Shown: one piece after another, positions 1-9,414 of the stretch
Numbering within the stretch: the first letter of the stretch is position 1
How the letters are laid out: every line of letters starts with the position of its first letter
Source of the DNA: Xanthomarina sp. F2636L
GTDB lineage: Bacteria > Bacteroidota > Bacteroidia > Flavobacteriales > Flavobacteriaceae
Reading direction: 5' to 3'
NCBI RefSeq assembly: GCF_026410195.1
Contig: NZ_JAPMLM010000058.1
Span: forward strand, 62,001-126,000
DNA length: 64,000 nt
Position numbers and translations under genes: made by a program
Notes under the pieces: generated by a model
Told to the model about the DNA's origin: nothing
What the model saw: only the letters and a program-made list of their open reading frames with translations
The model's database searches: none

Positions 1-75
1 TTTCGGAAAATACTCTTGTGCACTAGTACTAATATAGCCCAGTAACAGTATAAGAATGTAAAACTTTTTTATCAT
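1..75 (-). CDS. secreted protein, 5' end only (cut by window edge)
   Basis: Only the first 25 codons are present, reading leftward off the window. The start ATG lies at position 75. The residues form a typical signal peptide: two lysines, then a Leu/Ile-rich core, ending in Thr-Ser-Ala-Gln, the common signal peptidase I site in Flavobacteriaceae. The first mature residues, Glu-Tyr-Phe-Pro-Lys, resemble the mature start of secreted amidohydrolases in this family, but this is a weak inference from five residues. The gene runs in the same direction as the DUF3810 gene, whose stop is 67 bases upstream of this start, so the two may be cotranscribed. The rest of the protein is outside the window. 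Confidence 0.7.
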   Translation of the reverse strand, partial: MIKKFYILILLLGYISTSAQEYFPK

Positions 76-142
76 TTAGGATTGAATATTTGGTAAGTTT
101 CTAAAAATAGAAAATATTGATCGAGAAATTTAAATTTAAGAA

Positions 143-1213
143 TTATTTAACGTGATTCGTTTCAAAATAATTCACAATTAGAGCCACCACATAGCTATAA
201 CTTTTCATACCGTCTTTTTGATTATTGGCTATTAAATAACTGTTGTATGTGCTTTTAAATAAAGGTTCGGCAGGATTTTGATACCTGTCCCAAAAATCTT
301 GAACTTCCTGATAGTTTTTTAAAACACCTTTATTTAAGGTTTTTAAGGTTTCAAAATATAAATTGGTGTCACGTTTGTAGATCTCCAATAAACAATGTTT
401 TAATAAGAATGTATAACCACTATAATTAAAATAAACATCTGGATGATTAATAGCTGCTAAACCCCCAATAAAATTAGCCTCGTTCTCTTTAGCATAACCT
501 AATTGATGAGCCACCTCATGAGAGCCAACTACTGGAAATCTATAAGAAACAATAAGCCCATTAATTTGTGCTTCGTTGGTTAAAGGATTTAAATACCCAC
601 TAAAACCCATATAAGTTAATGGTAAACTAAATAATGATTTTTTAATACTTTTTGGATGGTATTCTAAATGAGGGAACTCTTCTTCTAAAGCTTTATATCC
701 TTTAGGAATTAAAGAAATAATCTCATTCTTACTATATGGTAAATCTATTTTTAGGGTATCGTTTTTAACTAGTTTTAAATGAAGCGCGTTCGACTTTTCT
801 ATTAATTTTTTAGTCACAGAAATAAGTTGCTCGTTGGAGTAATCAGCTTCTAAATTTAAGTTTTTATGTAAAGGCATTCTGTGATAATTCATGGCCCAAA
901 ATAAGTGAAAGGCAAAGTATATAATTGAAACAGCAGCAAACACATCAATCAACCAATATTTGGTGTCTTTTATTACACGTCTTCTATTTAAAATAAGCCA
1001 TCTTATTATATAGATTATGGCAAAACCATAAACTAGATCTCCAAACGAGAAAGGTATCCAACCTAGAGTAAAACGAAAAAAGCTAGAAATAATAGGGTAA
1101 ATTCCCAAGCTGTAATAGGTTTCTACAACTCCTGGAAACTGCTTTAATAATTTCACTATTAAAAATAATGGAATTATGGAAAAAGCTATATATGGTTTTG
1201 GGTTTTTAAGCAT
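143..1213 (-). CDS. DUF3810 family membrane zincin-like protein
   Basis: A 356-residue protein with three hydrophobic segments in the first 110 residues (about 8-24, 40-75 and 85-108), followed by a soluble domain. The motif S-H-E-V-A-H at about residue 232 is an HExxH zinc site, followed about ten residues later by E-N-E-A-N, which supplies a candidate third ligand. This matches the DUF3810 family of Bacteroidota, predicted membrane-bound metallopeptidases of unknown substrate. Family membership is from pattern recognition; protease activity is inferred from the motif only. It is divergent from pepD, and the 72-base gap holds the pepD promoter element. Confidence 0.8.
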   Translation of the reverse strand: MLKNPKPYIAFSIIPLFLIVKLLKQFPGVVETYYSLGIYPIISSFFRFTLGWIPFSFGDLVYGFAIIYIIRWLILNRRRVIKDTKYWLIDVFAAVSIIYFAFHLFWAMNYHRMPLHKNLNLEADYSNEQLISVTKKLIEKSNALHLKLVKNDTLKIDLPYSKNEIISLIPKGYKALEEEFPHLEYHPKSIKKSLFSLPLTYMGFSGYLNPLTNEAQINGLIVSYRFPVVGSHEVAHQLGYAKENEANFIGGLAAINHPDVYFNYSGYTFLLKHCLLEIYKRDTNLYFETLKTLNKGVLKNYQEVQDFWDRYQNPAEPLFKSTYNSYLIANNQKDGMKSYSYVVALIVNYFETNHVK

Positions 1214-1257
1214 CTTTCAAAAATAGACAAATGTTTTAATACTCTATAAGATATAAG

Positions 1258-1265
1258 TACCTTTG
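1258..1265 (+). promoter_or_regulatory. -7 promoter element (TAnnTTTG) for pepD
   Basis: TACCTTTG matches the Bacteroidota housekeeping -7 consensus TAnnTTTG exactly and lies 20 bases before the pepD ATG, a typical leader length. No clear TTG -33 box is visible at the usual distance. Confidence 0.5.
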
Positions 1266-1285
1266 TAAAACTTAAAAATACAGAT

Positions 1286-2746
1286 ATGAATTCAGAAATA
1301 AGAAACCTAGAGCCAAAAGTACTTTGGAACAAATTCGCCGATTTAAATGCAGTGCCAAGAGCTTCAAAAAAAGAAGAACAGGTTATTGCTTTTATGAAAG
1401 ATTTCGGTAAAAAGTTAAATCTCGAAACTATCGAAGATGAAGTTGGTAATGTCATTATAAAAAAACCTGCAACTTCTGGCATGGAAGATCGTGTAACAAT
1501 TGTTATGCAATCGCATTTAGATATGGTTCATCAAAAAAATGCAGATACTAATTTCGATTTTGCTACTCAAGGCATCGAAATGTTTGTGGACGGCGATTGG
1601 GTTCGTGCAAAAGGAACAACTTTAGGTGCCGATAATGGCTTAGGTGTTGCTACAATTATGGCTATTTTAGAAAGTACAGATATTCCTCATCCGGCTATTG
1701 AAGCTTTATTTACCATAGATGAAGAAACGGGTATGACGGGAGCTATGGGATTAAAAGGAGGTTTGCTTGAAGGTGAAATTCTTTTAAACTTAGATACAGA
1801 AGAAGATGATGAGATTGGTGTGGGATGTGCCGGAGGTGTCGATGTAACTGCAACTAGAACATATAACGAAGAAGAGACACCTGAATTTAAAACCGGATTT
1901 TCTATTGTAGTAAGAGGCTTGCAAGGTGGACATTCTGGAATGCAAATTCATGAAGGATTAGGAAATGCTAATAAACTAATGAACCGTTTATTATTTGATG
2001 GTTTTGAAAATTTTGGCTTGCGTATTTCTGAAATCGATGGAGGAAGCTTAAGAAATGCTATTCCTAGAGAAAGTAAAGCTATTGTTGCTATTGATGCTAT
2101 TCATGAAGAGGCTTTTGTAACTGAAATGGCAGATTATGTCAAGGAGATTAAGACAGAACTGAAAACTATGGAACCAGATTTAGAGATTGAAGTTTCTAAA
2201 ACTGAAACTCCTAAAAAGATTATGGATTTAGGGGTTCAGGAAGGTTTAACAAGAGCGTTATATGCCGCATTAAATGGGGTGTATAGAATGAGTGCAGATA
2301 TTCCGGATTTGGTTGAAACATCTAATAATGTTGCTAGAGTGATTGTAAAAGATGGACAGATAGAAATAGCATGTCTTACACGTTCTTCGGTTGAAAGTGC
2401 CAAATGGGATTTGGCTAATATGCTACGCGCAACTTTTGAATTGACTGGTTGCGAGGTAGAATTCTCTGGAGATTATCCGGGTTGGGAGCCAAATATGGAT
2501 TCGGCTATTTTAAAAGTATTAGATAACTTGTACCAAAAGATGAATGGAGAGAAAGCACATGTTGCTGCTTGTCATGCTGGATTAGAATGTGGAATTTTAG
2601 GTCAGAATTATCCAGATATGGATATGATAAGCTTTGGTCCAAACATTAAAGGGGCACACTCTCCAGATGAAAGAGCTCAAATATCTTCAGCTCAAAAATA
2701 CTGGAAATTTGTTTTAGAAATTTTAAAGCAGATTCCTAAGAAGTAA
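1286..2746 (+). CDS. pepD: aminoacyl-histidine dipeptidase (M20 family)
   Basis: A 486-residue cytosolic metallopeptidase that cleaves dipeptides such as Xaa-His. Length and layout match the PepD (carnosinase-like) branch of M20: a metal-binding stretch around residue 77 (M-Q-S-H-L-D-M-V), the Gly-Ala-Asp-Asn-Gly segment near 117 carrying the bridging Asp, D-E-E-T-G with the catalytic Glu near 149, a lid/dimerisation domain in the middle, and C-terminal H-A-G-L-E-C-G near 434. The ATG follows a -7 promoter element by 20 bases. It appears monocistronic: a strong bidirectional terminator follows and the next gene is convergent. Nothing unusual was seen. Confidence 0.93.
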   Translation: MNSEIRNLEPKVLWNKFADLNAVPRASKKEEQVIAFMKDFGKKLNLETIEDEVGNVIIKKPATSGMEDRVTIVMQSHLDMVHQKNADTNFDFATQGIEMFVDGDWVRAKGTTLGADNGLGVATIMAILESTDIPHPAIEALFTIDEETGMTGAMGLKGGLLEGEILLNLDTEEDDEIGVGCAGGVDVTATRTYNEEETPEFKTGFSIVVRGLQGGHSGMQIHEGLGNANKLMNRLLFDGFENFGLRISEIDGGSLRNAIPRESKAIVAIDAIHEEAFVTEMADYVKEIKTELKTMEPDLEIEVSKTETPKKIMDLGVQEGLTRALYAALNGVYRMSADIPDLVETSNNVARVIVKDGQIEIACLTRSSVESAKWDLANMLRATFELTGCEVEFSGDYPGWEPNMDSAILKVLDNLYQKMNGEKAHVAACHAGLECGILGQNYPDMDMISFGPNIKGAHSPDERAQISSAQKYWKFVLEILKQIPKK

Positions 2747-2774
2747 ATTGAAATTTAATTAGAATTAAAAAAAG

Positions 2775-2803
2775 AAAAAGCAGCTCCATTGAGCTGCTTT
2801 TTT
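2775..2803. terminator. bidirectional intrinsic terminator between pepD and the PPIase gene
   Basis: A perfect stem (AGCAGCTC/GAGCTGCT, loop CATT) is flanked by an A-run on the left and a T-run on the right, so it can stop transcripts arriving from both convergent genes. Confidence 0.9.
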
Positions 2804-2831
2804 ACTCTATATACTATAAGGGAACAGAGTT

Positions 2832-3992
2832 TTATTCTGCTATTCCCATGATTTCTAAATCGAAAACTAGATTGCTGTTTGGAGGAATTGGACCCATGCC
2901 ATTTGCTCCATAACCTAAATAACTTGGAATAAATACGCGGGCTTTATCTCCAACATTCATGTTAAGCATGGCTTCTCTAAAACCAGGAACTAAGCTTGCC
3001 GTTTCATTATAAATCATAGGGAATGGTTTGTAACCACCTTGAGTGTCTCTTTGTTCGTTATACTGGTTGTGCTCTTTAGCAACTTCAGCCCAAGAGGTGT
3101 CAAATAAGCGTCCATCTTCAAAATAACCAGCATAATTCACCAATACTTTTTGAGAAGAATTTGGTTTAACTGCAGCCTCATCTTGTTTAGTAAATAGCAT
3201 GACCACACCTGTGTCTAAATTTTTAACTGTACCACCTAAATCGGCGTTTTTAGTTAAGAAAGTTTCAGAAGCTACTTTAGCACTTTCCTTAATTTTTTGA
3301 GCTTCTTCTTCTTTTAATTGTTTTTGTCTTTCTTCAACTTTAGGTAATTCTTCAATGTAGGCTTTAGCAGCATCAAAAGCTTCAGCATCTTTACCTTTTT
3401 TAATAATATTGATAGATTCAACAATTACCGGCTCATTTGGTTTATTTCCTTGTGGGTTTACAGCCACATTAGAAATGCTGTCTTGTACGTCTAAACCAAG
3501 TACTAATTCACCAAAAACAGCATGTCTGTTATCTAAATTAGGGGTAGGAACTTCTGTTATAAAAAACTGACTTCCATTGGTTGCAGGACCAGAGTTTGCC
3601 ATAGATAAAATTCCTGGCTTATCATGTTTTAAATCAGGATGGAATTCGTCTAAAAACTTGTAACCTGGATTACCAGAACCTGTTCCTGTTGGATCTCCTC
3701 CTTGGATCATAAATTTATCAATAACTCTGTGGAAAGTTGTTCCATCATAATATCTTTTACCTTTTAATGAATCTGAAAGGTTAGGATGCGTACCTTCAAC
3801 CAAAGCTACAAAATTAGCTACAGTAACAGGAACTTCCTTATAATGTAGTTTAGCGACCATGATGCCTTTGTTGGTAACAAATTCGGCGTAAAGTCCGTCT
3901 TCTAAATCAGGATATTTTTGCTGTTCGCAAGATGTGACACTTACTAGAAGCGCAAGAATTAAAATTTTCATAGTATGTTTTAAAATGTTCAT
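2832..3992 (-). CDS. dual-domain peptidyl-prolyl isomerase lipoprotein (cyclophilin + FKBP)
   Basis: A 386-residue envelope lipoprotein carrying two unrelated prolyl isomerase folds. The signal peptide ends in S-V-T-S-C (Cys22), a lipobox. Residues about 34-198 are a cyclophilin domain with the hallmark F-H-R-V-I (88-92), M-I-Q-G-G-D (95-100) and S-Q-F-F-I-T (141-146). A charged, coiled-coil-like linker (205-245) leads to an FKBP domain (275-386) with F-D-T-S, V-P-G-F and the GYG segment. It runs in the same direction as gldI, 55 bases downstream, so it may share the gldI transcript and assist folding of surface or type IX-secreted proteins (inference). An internal Met at codon 8 (position 3971) gives a more typical signal peptide and may be the true start. 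Confidence 0.9.
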   Translation of the reverse strand: MNILKHTMKILILALLVSVTSCEQQKYPDLEDGLYAEFVTNKGIMVAKLHYKEVPVTVANFVALVEGTHPNLSDSLKGKRYYDGTTFHRVIDKFMIQGGDPTGTGSGNPGYKFLDEFHPDLKHDKPGILSMANSGPATNGSQFFITEVPTPNLDNRHAVFGELVLGLDVQDSISNVAVNPQGNKPNEPVIVESINIIKKGKDAEAFDAAKAYIEELPKVEERQKQLKEEEAQKIKESAKVASETFLTKNADLGGTVKNLDTGVVMLFTKQDEAAVKPNSSQKVLVNYAGYFEDGRLFDTSWAEVAKEHNQYNEQRDTQGGYKPFPMIYNETASLVPGFREAMLNMNVGDKARVFIPSYLGYGANGMGPIPPNSNLVFDLEIMGIAE

Positions 3993-4047
3993 TTGTTAAT
4001 AAATTTTCGGTTTTAAAAATAGTGTTTTTTTGAAATTATAATTGGGG

Positions 4048-4584
4048 TTATTTATCAATGATAGAATTTACAGAAACCTCGCATTTTAATGGCACATTAA
4101 GACCAATTCTATTCTCGTCTCCATAATATCCAAAAGCTTTTTGTGAAGGAAACATAAAGGTTACTGTTTCTCCAGATTTCATGAGTTTTAATCCTTCTCT
4201 TAATCCAGAAAATAATTCTTGTTTATCCATAACATAGGTTTGGTTTTTTATGTCTTCTTTGGAATAAATAAGTTCGTCTGTTAAGGTTTTAACGTTATAA
4301 TTAAAGTTTACAATGTCTCCGAATTCTGGAGAAATCAAGCTGTCTGCCTGTTTTACATTATAATAATACCAAAAACCATTTTCTGAAGCGATATAGTTTT
4401 CTTCAGGGTTTTCTGACATGATTTTTTTAATATAAGCTTGCTCTCTTTCGTTTAATTTAATATTTCTTTCAACAGAAGCATCTATAAAAGAACCGGACTT
4501 TGAAGATACTGGTCTTCTTGCTTCGGGCGATTTACAAGCTACTAGAAGTAGAGTACATATTAATATGGTAAGAATTTTACTCAT
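4048..4584 (-). CDS. gldI: gliding motility-associated FKBP-type isomerase GldI
   Basis: A 178-residue lipoprotein: the signal peptide ends in L-L-V-A-C (Cys17), followed by K-S-P-E-A-R-R-P, the start seen in GldI proteins. The C-terminal half is an FKBP-like fold with G-D-I-V-N-F-N-Y and a G-Y-Y-G-D-E-N loop. GldI is required for gliding in Flavobacterium johnsoniae and is found in gliding and type IX secretion-competent Bacteroidota, where it is thought to fold periplasmic components. Its start overlaps the stop of the upstream DHH phosphoesterase gene by 8 bases, suggesting translational coupling. The FKBP active-site pocket is less canonical than in the neighbouring fusion PPIase. Confidence 0.9.
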   Translation of the reverse strand: MSKILTILICTLLLVACKSPEARRPVSSKSGSFIDASVERNIKLNEREQAYIKKIMSENPEENYIASENGFWYYYNVKQADSLISPEFGDIVNFNYNVKTLTDELIYSKEDIKNQTYVMDKQELFSGLREGLKLMKSGETVTFMFPSQKAFGYYGDENRIGLNVPLKCEVSVNSIIDK

Positions 4585-5596
4585 TATTTAGGGCATTTTT
4601 ATAGCTTGGTAATATACTAATAAAATTTTCAACGGTTGAAATTAAATTTAATTCGCTTTTGCCACCTGCAGCATTAGTGTGTCCTCCACCTTCAAAATGA
4701 GCTCTGGAAAAATCGTTTACAGAAAAATCTCCTTTAGAGCGTAACGATATTTTAATAATGTTATTTTGCGAATCTTCAATAAAAATAGCAGCAAAAATAA
4801 TGTTGTTTAAAGAAAGTGCATAATTTACAAAGCCTTCCGTATCTCCTTTTTTAAAATTAAATTCATTCAATTCGTTTTGAGATAATGTAATATATGCCGT
4901 TCTGTACTCTGGTAAAACTTTTAAATTGCTTAAAGCTCTACCCAAGAGTTGCATACGCTCGTAACTGCTATTATCGAAAATTTGGTTGTAAATTTCTGAA
5001 TGATTGGCACCATTATCAATCAAGTCTCCAGCTACTTGATGTGTTTTGCTTGTAGTGGAAGGAAATCTAAAAGAGCCAGTATCTGTTAAAATCCCAGCGT
5101 ATAAACAACTTGAAATATCTGCATCTATGAGGTTTTTGTCTCCTAGCATTGATATAAAATTATAAACCATTTCGCAGGTGGAACTCATACTAACATCCGA
5201 ATACATATAAGTTGCATAACTGTCTGGTTGTTGATGATGGTCTATCATGATTTTTAAAGCATCACTGGTGCTTAAAGCTTCTTCCATGTCTCCAGTTCTG
5301 TTCAAGGCATTAAAATCTAAAGTAAAAATAACGTCAGCTTGAGAAATTAAGACATCGCTTTCTTCTTTTTGAGAGTCATATTTTAAAATTTCTGATTCTC
5401 CTGGCATCCATTTTAAAAAATCTGGATAATCGTTTGGAGCAATAATTTTTACATGTTGTTTATGTTTTAAAAGAAAATGATATAAGCCTAAAGTAGAGCC
5501 AATAGCGTCTCCATCTGGATTTTTATGTGGAACAATAACTATTTTTTTAGGTGTTTTTAATAGCTGTTTTATCTTTGTAATCTCATCTTTTTTCAT
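4577..5596 (-). CDS. DHH-family phosphoesterase, NrnA-like oligoribonuclease / pAp phosphatase
   Basis: A 339-residue cytosolic enzyme. The N-terminal DHH domain shows [11 protein letters not shown] (metal-binding DxD type motif near residue 24), D-F-N-A-L-N-R (near 94) and M-I-D-H-H-Q (near 117), the signature DHH triad. The C-terminal DHHA1 domain has [10 protein letters not shown] near 303. The family degrades short oligonucleotides and dephosphorylates 3'-phosphoadenosine 5'-phosphate. It lies directly upstream of gldI with an 8-base overlap, an arrangement also known in other flavobacteria. It is divergent from ndk. Whether it favours nanoRNA or pAp cannot be told from sequence. Confidence 0.9.
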   Translation of the reverse strand: MKKDEITKIKQLLKTPKKIVIVPHKNPDGDAIGSTLGLYHFLLKHKQHVKIIAPNDYPDFLKWMPGESEILKYDSQKEESDVLISQADVIFTLDFNALNRTGDMEEALSTSDALKIMIDHHQQPDSYATYMYSDVSMSSTCEMVYNFISMLGDKNLIDADISSCLYAGILTDTGSFRFPSTTSKTHQVAGDLIDNGANHSEIYNQIFDNSSYERMQLLGRALSNLKVLPEYRTAYITLSQNELNEFNFKKGDTEGFVNYALSLNNIIFAAIFIEDSQNNIIKISLRSKGDFSVNDFSRAHFEGGGHTNAAGGKSELNLISTVENFISILPSYKNALNNE

Positions 5597-5629
5597 AGGG
5601 AACGAAGATACAATTTTTTAATATGCGAT

Positions 5630-5663
5630 TTTGATGTTTTTTTATGGAAAAGCATTACTTTTG
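5630..5663 (+). promoter_or_regulatory. promoter for ndk
   Basis: TTTG at 5630-5633 and TACTTTTG at 5656-5663 are separated by 22 bases, fitting the Bacteroidota -33/-7 pattern. The ndk ATG lies 23 bases after the -7 element. Confidence 0.65.
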
Positions 5664-5686
5664 CACCCAAATTAAAAAAAAATAAA

Positions 5687-6106
5687 ATGGCAACTAACAG
5701 AACATTTACAATGCTTAAGCCTGATTCAGTAGAAAAAGGACACATTGGCGCAATTTTAGAAAAAATTAATGCTTCAGGTTTTAGAATCGTAGCAATGAAA
5801 TTAACACAAATGACAACAGCAGATGCTGAAGAATTTTATGCAATCCATAACGAAAGACCTTTCTTTGGAGAATTAGTAGAATATATGACTCGCGGTCCTA
5901 TTGTAGCTGCTATTTTAGAAAAAGAAAATGCAGTTGAAGATTTTAGAACTTTAATTGGTGCTACAAACCCTGCTGATGCTGCTGAAGGTACTATAAGAAA
6001 ATTATATGCTGCTTCTATTGGAGAAAATGCTGTTCACGGAAGTGATAGTGATGAGAATGCTGCCATTGAAGGTGCTTTTCATTTTTCTGGAAGAGAAATG
6101 TTTTAA
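5687..6106 (+). CDS. ndk: nucleoside-diphosphate kinase
   Basis: A 139-residue enzyme that equalises nucleoside triphosphate pools by phosphate transfer through a phosphohistidine. The catalytic His is His117 in N-A-V-H-G-S-D-S, the family signature; K-P-D near residue 11 contributes to nucleotide binding. Length is normal for the family. It has its own promoter and a strong terminator, so it is monocistronic. Confidence 0.97.
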   Translation: MATNRTFTMLKPDSVEKGHIGAILEKINASGFRIVAMKLTQMTTADAEEFYAIHNERPFFGELVEYMTRGPIVAAILEKENAVEDFRTLIGATNPADAAEGTIRKLYAASIGENAVHGSDSDENAAIEGAFHFSGREMF

Positions 6107-6135
6107 TTTAAAGCAGTCCTAAATATTTTATAATC

Positions 6136-6168
6136 AAGCCTGAAAATTAAATTTTTCAGGCTTTTTTT
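6136..6168 (+). terminator. intrinsic terminator after ndk
   Basis: An 11-bp perfect stem (AAGCCTGAAAA / TTTTCAGGCTT) with a six-base loop is followed by a T-rich run. Confidence 0.9.
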
Positions 6169-6208
6169 ATTTTTTTTATTCTAAATTCGCTCCACAAAAA
6201 AATGACTA

Positions 6209-8758
6209 ATGAAAAAAGTAATCATGCTTTTGGTTGGTTTCGTGATGATTAGCTCAGTGGCTTTCTCTCAAAACATGCAAGAAGCTATTAAGAAATTAGA
6301 AACAAAAACAAATGCTAAAATTTCTGTAAACTTAAACGGCATAGCAGAATTTATTAAATTTCCGGCTACCAATCCTTTAGAGTTAGAGGGGCTTACCATT
6401 CAATCTAAGGTGGCTTCGTTTTTAGAATTAAATAAAGATTTATTTCCTTATCAAAATTTAGATAACACTTTTAAGTTTGGCACAGTTAAGATAGATAGTT
6501 ATGGGTTTAAACATATTACTTTAACACAGCATAAAAATAATGTGCCTGTTTTTGATGGTGAGTTACGTTTTCATTTTGATGATAATAATAAGTTGACCGC
6601 TATTAATGGAAATTATATTCCAAGTATAAAAACTCATTCAGAACCTTCAATTAGTGTTTCAGAAGCAAATAGTATTGCATTAGAAACTGTAAATAAACAA
6701 GAGGTTAATAACTCAGGAGTTGCGTTATTTGCTTTTGATACCAACATGTATCTATTTCAAAAAGGGTTGATTGATAATACCTTTGGAGCTACTTATTTGG
6801 TTTATGAAGTTGAGGTTAGAAACGATGCCGATGTTAGAGAATATGTTTATGTAAATGCACATTCTGGTGAAATAACAGAGCAATTTACTGGAATGGCTCA
6901 TGCTTTAGATAGAATTGTTTACGAAAATAACACCTCAAATATTGTTTGGCAAGAAGGAGATGCATTTCCTGGAACGTTGAATATTTGGCAACAAAACGAA
7001 GTTGCAGCATCAGAACATATGTATAATTTTTTCAATAATGCTTTTGGATACGTGTCATATGATGGTGCAGATGCCCAAATGAGAACCATAAATAATAACC
7101 CATATATCTCATGTCCAAATGCTAATTGGAATGGAGTTACAGCAAATTATTGTAACGGAACAGCTTCCGATGATGTAATTGCACACGAATGGGGACATGC
7201 TTACACAGAATATACTAGTGGTTTAATTTATGCCTACCAATCTGGAGCTATGAACGAAGCATACTCTGATATTTGGGGAGAAACCATAGATTTACTTAAT
7301 AACTATGAAGACGCAGACGATGATCAATCGTTAAGAACGGCTTGCTATAGTTCAGATAGATGGAGAATGGGTGAAGATGCTACTGCTTTTGGTGGAGCTA
7401 TTAGAGATATGTGGAGCCCACCATGTAATGGAGATCCTGGAAAATTAACCGATAGCCAATATTATTGTGGAGATGGAGATGGAGGAGGAGTTCATTCTAA
7501 TTCTGGAATTCCAAATCATACCTATGCACTTTTAGTAGATGGCGGAATATATAATGGACAAACCATTACGGGTATTGGTTTTACAAAAGCGGCTCATATA
7601 TTTTGGAGAGCTCAAAGCGAATATCTAACTGCTACTAGCGATTTTTATGCCTTAGCAGATGCTTTAGACGCTTCTTGTTCAGATTTATTAGGAATTAATT
7701 TAGAAGGTTTAAGTACTGCAGCTCCAGTAGGACCTTCTGGTGAAATAATCACAGCTGCAGATTATACGCAATTAATAAACACTTTAATCGCCATAGAATT
7801 AAGAGAAGAAAATGGTTGTGGATTTGTTCCACTTCTTGCAGCAACAACAGATCCTTGTGATGCTGCTATAAATGCTCCAATATTTTTAGAAGACTGGGAA
7901 TCTGGAATAAACGATTGGACATTATCTCAAATTGCAACGAATCCGGAAACTTGGGAAGATAGAGATTGGATTATTGATGTCGATTTGCCAAATGGGAGAG
8001 ATGGTCAAGCTATTTTTGGAGCAGATCCTATCAATGGAAATTGTTCAACCTCTTTACAGAATGGGATTATTAGGTTAGAAAGCCCACTAATTACTATTCC
8101 TGATCAATTAACTGGAGAATTTGAAATGACATTTATGCATTATATTTCTACTGAAGACAGTTGGGATGGAGGTAATATAAAATATAGTTTAGACGGAAGT
8201 CCGTGGGCAATTTTGCCAACAGCTGCTTTTACTGCAAATGCGTATAATGGTTTTATTAACGGAGTTAGTGAAGGAAATGATAATCCATTGGAAGGAGAAC
8301 CTGCGTTTACAGGATCAGATGGAGGTTCTACTTCTGGGAGTTGGGGTAGAAGTTATATTAATTTATCCGATTTAGGCGTAACGGCCAATTCTACAATTCA
8401 ATTTAGATTTGAACTTGGTACAGATGGCTGTAACGGAAGAGAAGGTTGGTATTTAGATGATATTTCTGTTTATAATTGCGAAATGACTCTGTCGGTTACA
8501 GATTTTGAAGATTTGCAAAACGATATTAAAGTTTACCCAAATCCTTCAAATGGAGAGTTTACACTTAAAAATTTAAATAATATTGAGTTAGTAAAAGCGG
8601 AAATTTTTGATATCAATGGAAGATTAATTAAAACTATCGATCTTTCATACAGTCAAAATCTTCAAATTATAGACATGAAGCAGGCTGATGCAGGTATTTA
8701 TTTTATGAATGTACATGCTAAAAACGCAACACAAGTATTAAAGCTTATCAAGCAATAA
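6209..8758 (+). CDS. secreted M4 (thermolysin-like) metallopeptidase with type IX sorting domain
   Basis: An 849-residue secreted protease. The signal peptide ends near residue 20 (V-A-F-S-Q). Residues about 40-230 form an FTP/PepSY-type propeptide with Y-V-N-A-H-S-G-E-I near its end. The M4 catalytic domain carries H-E-W-G-H (326-330) and the third zinc ligand Glu350 in N-E-A-Y-S-D; the 24-residue spacing from His326 to Glu350 matches thermolysin. A beta-rich region (about 555-755) with several W-D/G-W-Y-L-D-D motifs resembles a jelly-roll or MAM-like accessory domain. The last 80-90 residues contain V-Y-P-N-P-S-N-G-E-F near 775 and end in V-L-K-L-I-K-Q, a type A type IX secretion sorting domain. 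It is expected to be exported across the outer membrane and to digest external protein. Confidence 0.94.
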   Translation: MKKVIMLLVGFVMISSVAFSQNMQEAIKKLETKTNAKISVNLNGIAEFIKFPATNPLELEGLTIQSKVASFLELNKDLFPYQNLDNTFKFGTVKIDSYGFKHITLTQHKNNVPVFDGELRFHFDDNNKLTAINGNYIPSIKTHSEPSISVSEANSIALETVNKQEVNNSGVALFAFDTNMYLFQKGLIDNTFGATYLVYEVEVRNDADVREYVYVNAHSGEITEQFTGMAHALDRIVYENNTSNIVWQEGDAFPGTLNIWQQNEVAASEHMYNFFNNAFGYVSYDGADAQMRTINNNPYISCPNANWNGVTANYCNGTASDDVIAHEWGHAYTEYTSGLIYAYQSGAMNEAYSDIWGETIDLLNNYEDADDDQSLRTACYSSDRWRMGEDATAFGGAIRDMWSPPCNGDPGKLTDSQYYCGDGDGGGVHSNSGIPNHTYALLVDGGIYNGQTITGIGFTKAAHIFWRAQSEYLTATSDFYALADALDASCSDLLGINLEGLSTAAPVGPSGEIITAADYTQLINTLIAIELREENGCGFVPLLAATTDPCDAAINAPIFLEDWESGINDWTLSQIATNPETWEDRDWIIDVDLPNGRDGQAIFGADPINGNCSTSLQNGIIRLESPLITIPDQLTGEFEMTFMHYISTEDSWDGGNIKYSLDGSPWAILPTAAFTANAYNGFINGVSEGNDNPLEGEPAFTGSDGGSTSGSWGRSYINLSDLGVTANSTIQFRFELGTDGCNGREGWYLDDISVYNCEMTLSVTDFEDLQNDIKVYPNPSNGEFTLKNLNNIELVKAEIFDINGRLIKTIDLSYSQNLQIIDMKQADAGIYFMNVHAKNATQVLKLIKQ

Positions 8759-8775
8759 TATAGTTTCTATAAAAT

Positions 8776-8809
8776 AAAAAACCCACAACTTGATGTTGTG
8801 GGTTTTTTT
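8776..8809. terminator. bidirectional terminator between M4 peptidase and csp genes
   Basis: A 14-bp stem (AAAAAACCCACAAC / GTTGTGGGTTTTTT, loop TTGAT) with A and T runs on either side serves both convergent genes. Confidence 0.92.
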
Positions 8810-8833
8810 GTTCTAAAAAGATAAGCATATATA

Positions 8834-9025
8834 TTAGATAACTTTTACGTTTATTGCGTTTAATCCTTTTTTGCCTTCTGTTAATTCGAATTCAACTTCA
8901 TCGCCCTCGCGAATTTCATCGATTAATCCTGAAATGTGTACAAAATGCTCTTTGTTTGAACCTTCTTCTATGATGAATCCAAATCCTTTGGCATCGTTGA
9001 AGAACTTAACTGTTCCTTTACTCAT
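8834..9025 (-). CDS. cold-shock domain protein (CspA family)
   Basis: A 63-residue single cold-shock domain protein, the usual size. The RNA-binding motifs K-G-F-G-F-I (RNP1) and H-F-V-H-I-S (RNP2) are both intact. Such proteins bind single-stranded nucleic acid and melt RNA secondary structure. The gene is separated by 80 A/T-rich bases from the DUF721 gene upstream, a leader long enough for the temperature-responsive 5' UTR that some csp genes have, though no defined structure was recognised. Confidence 0.95.
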   Translation of the reverse strand: MSKGTVKFFNDAKGFGFIIEEGSNKEHFVHISGLIDEIREGDEVEFELTEGKKGLNAINVKVI

Positions 9026-9105
9026 AATAAATTTTTATTAAATTAATTACTAGATATAAGGCAAACATTATGCCAAGAATATTATGTGCTTATTAAAAAA
9101 ATATC

Positions 9106-9402
9106 TTATCGTAAGACTATTTTCTTAATTACGTCTTTTCCAAGAGATTCATTTAACATGGAAATAATTTTTTCCTTACCATAACTAAGTTCTTCTCTTA
9201 GCACACTAGAGCTTAATTGTACGTATAGTGTGTCGTTTTTTAATTGAATATCTGTCGTGTAATTATTTACACCATTTCCCATCATGTCTCTCCAGGTGTC
9301 TTGTACATTAACGACATCTAAACCATATTCTAGCTTATTGGTTTCAACAAATTCTTTTAAAGCATCTGCAATGCTAATATGTTCGTTGTTTCTTTTTGCC
9401 AT
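9106..9402 (-). CDS. DUF721 (DciA-like) protein
   Basis: A 98-residue protein matching DUF721: W-R-D-M-M-G near residue 37, followed by L-K-N-D-T-L-Y-V-Q-L-S-S-S-V-L-R-E-E-L-S, the conserved core. DUF721 includes DciA, the ancestral loader of the replicative helicase DnaB in bacteria lacking DnaC. The gene lies just downstream of recF (with one small lipoprotein gene between), a DNA-metabolism linkage also seen in actinobacteria. A DciA role in helicase loading is therefore plausible but inferred. Confidence 0.82.
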   Translation of the reverse strand: MAKRNNEHISIADALKEFVETNKLEYGLDVVNVQDTWRDMMGNGVNNYTTDIQLKNDTLYVQLSSSVLREELSYGKEKIISMLNESLGKDVIKKIVLR

Positions 9403-9414
9403 GTTTTTGAATTC

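Noticed and set aside
1218-1225. -7 element for a leaderless DUF3810 transcript
   Set aside because: TATTTTTG on the minus strand is too close to the start codon (five bases) for a normal leader, and such matches are frequent in AT-rich DNA.
1186-1482. 98-codon ORF opposite the start of pepD
   Set aside because: It lies inside the pepD coding region and DUF3810 start, with no recognisable features; shadow ORF.
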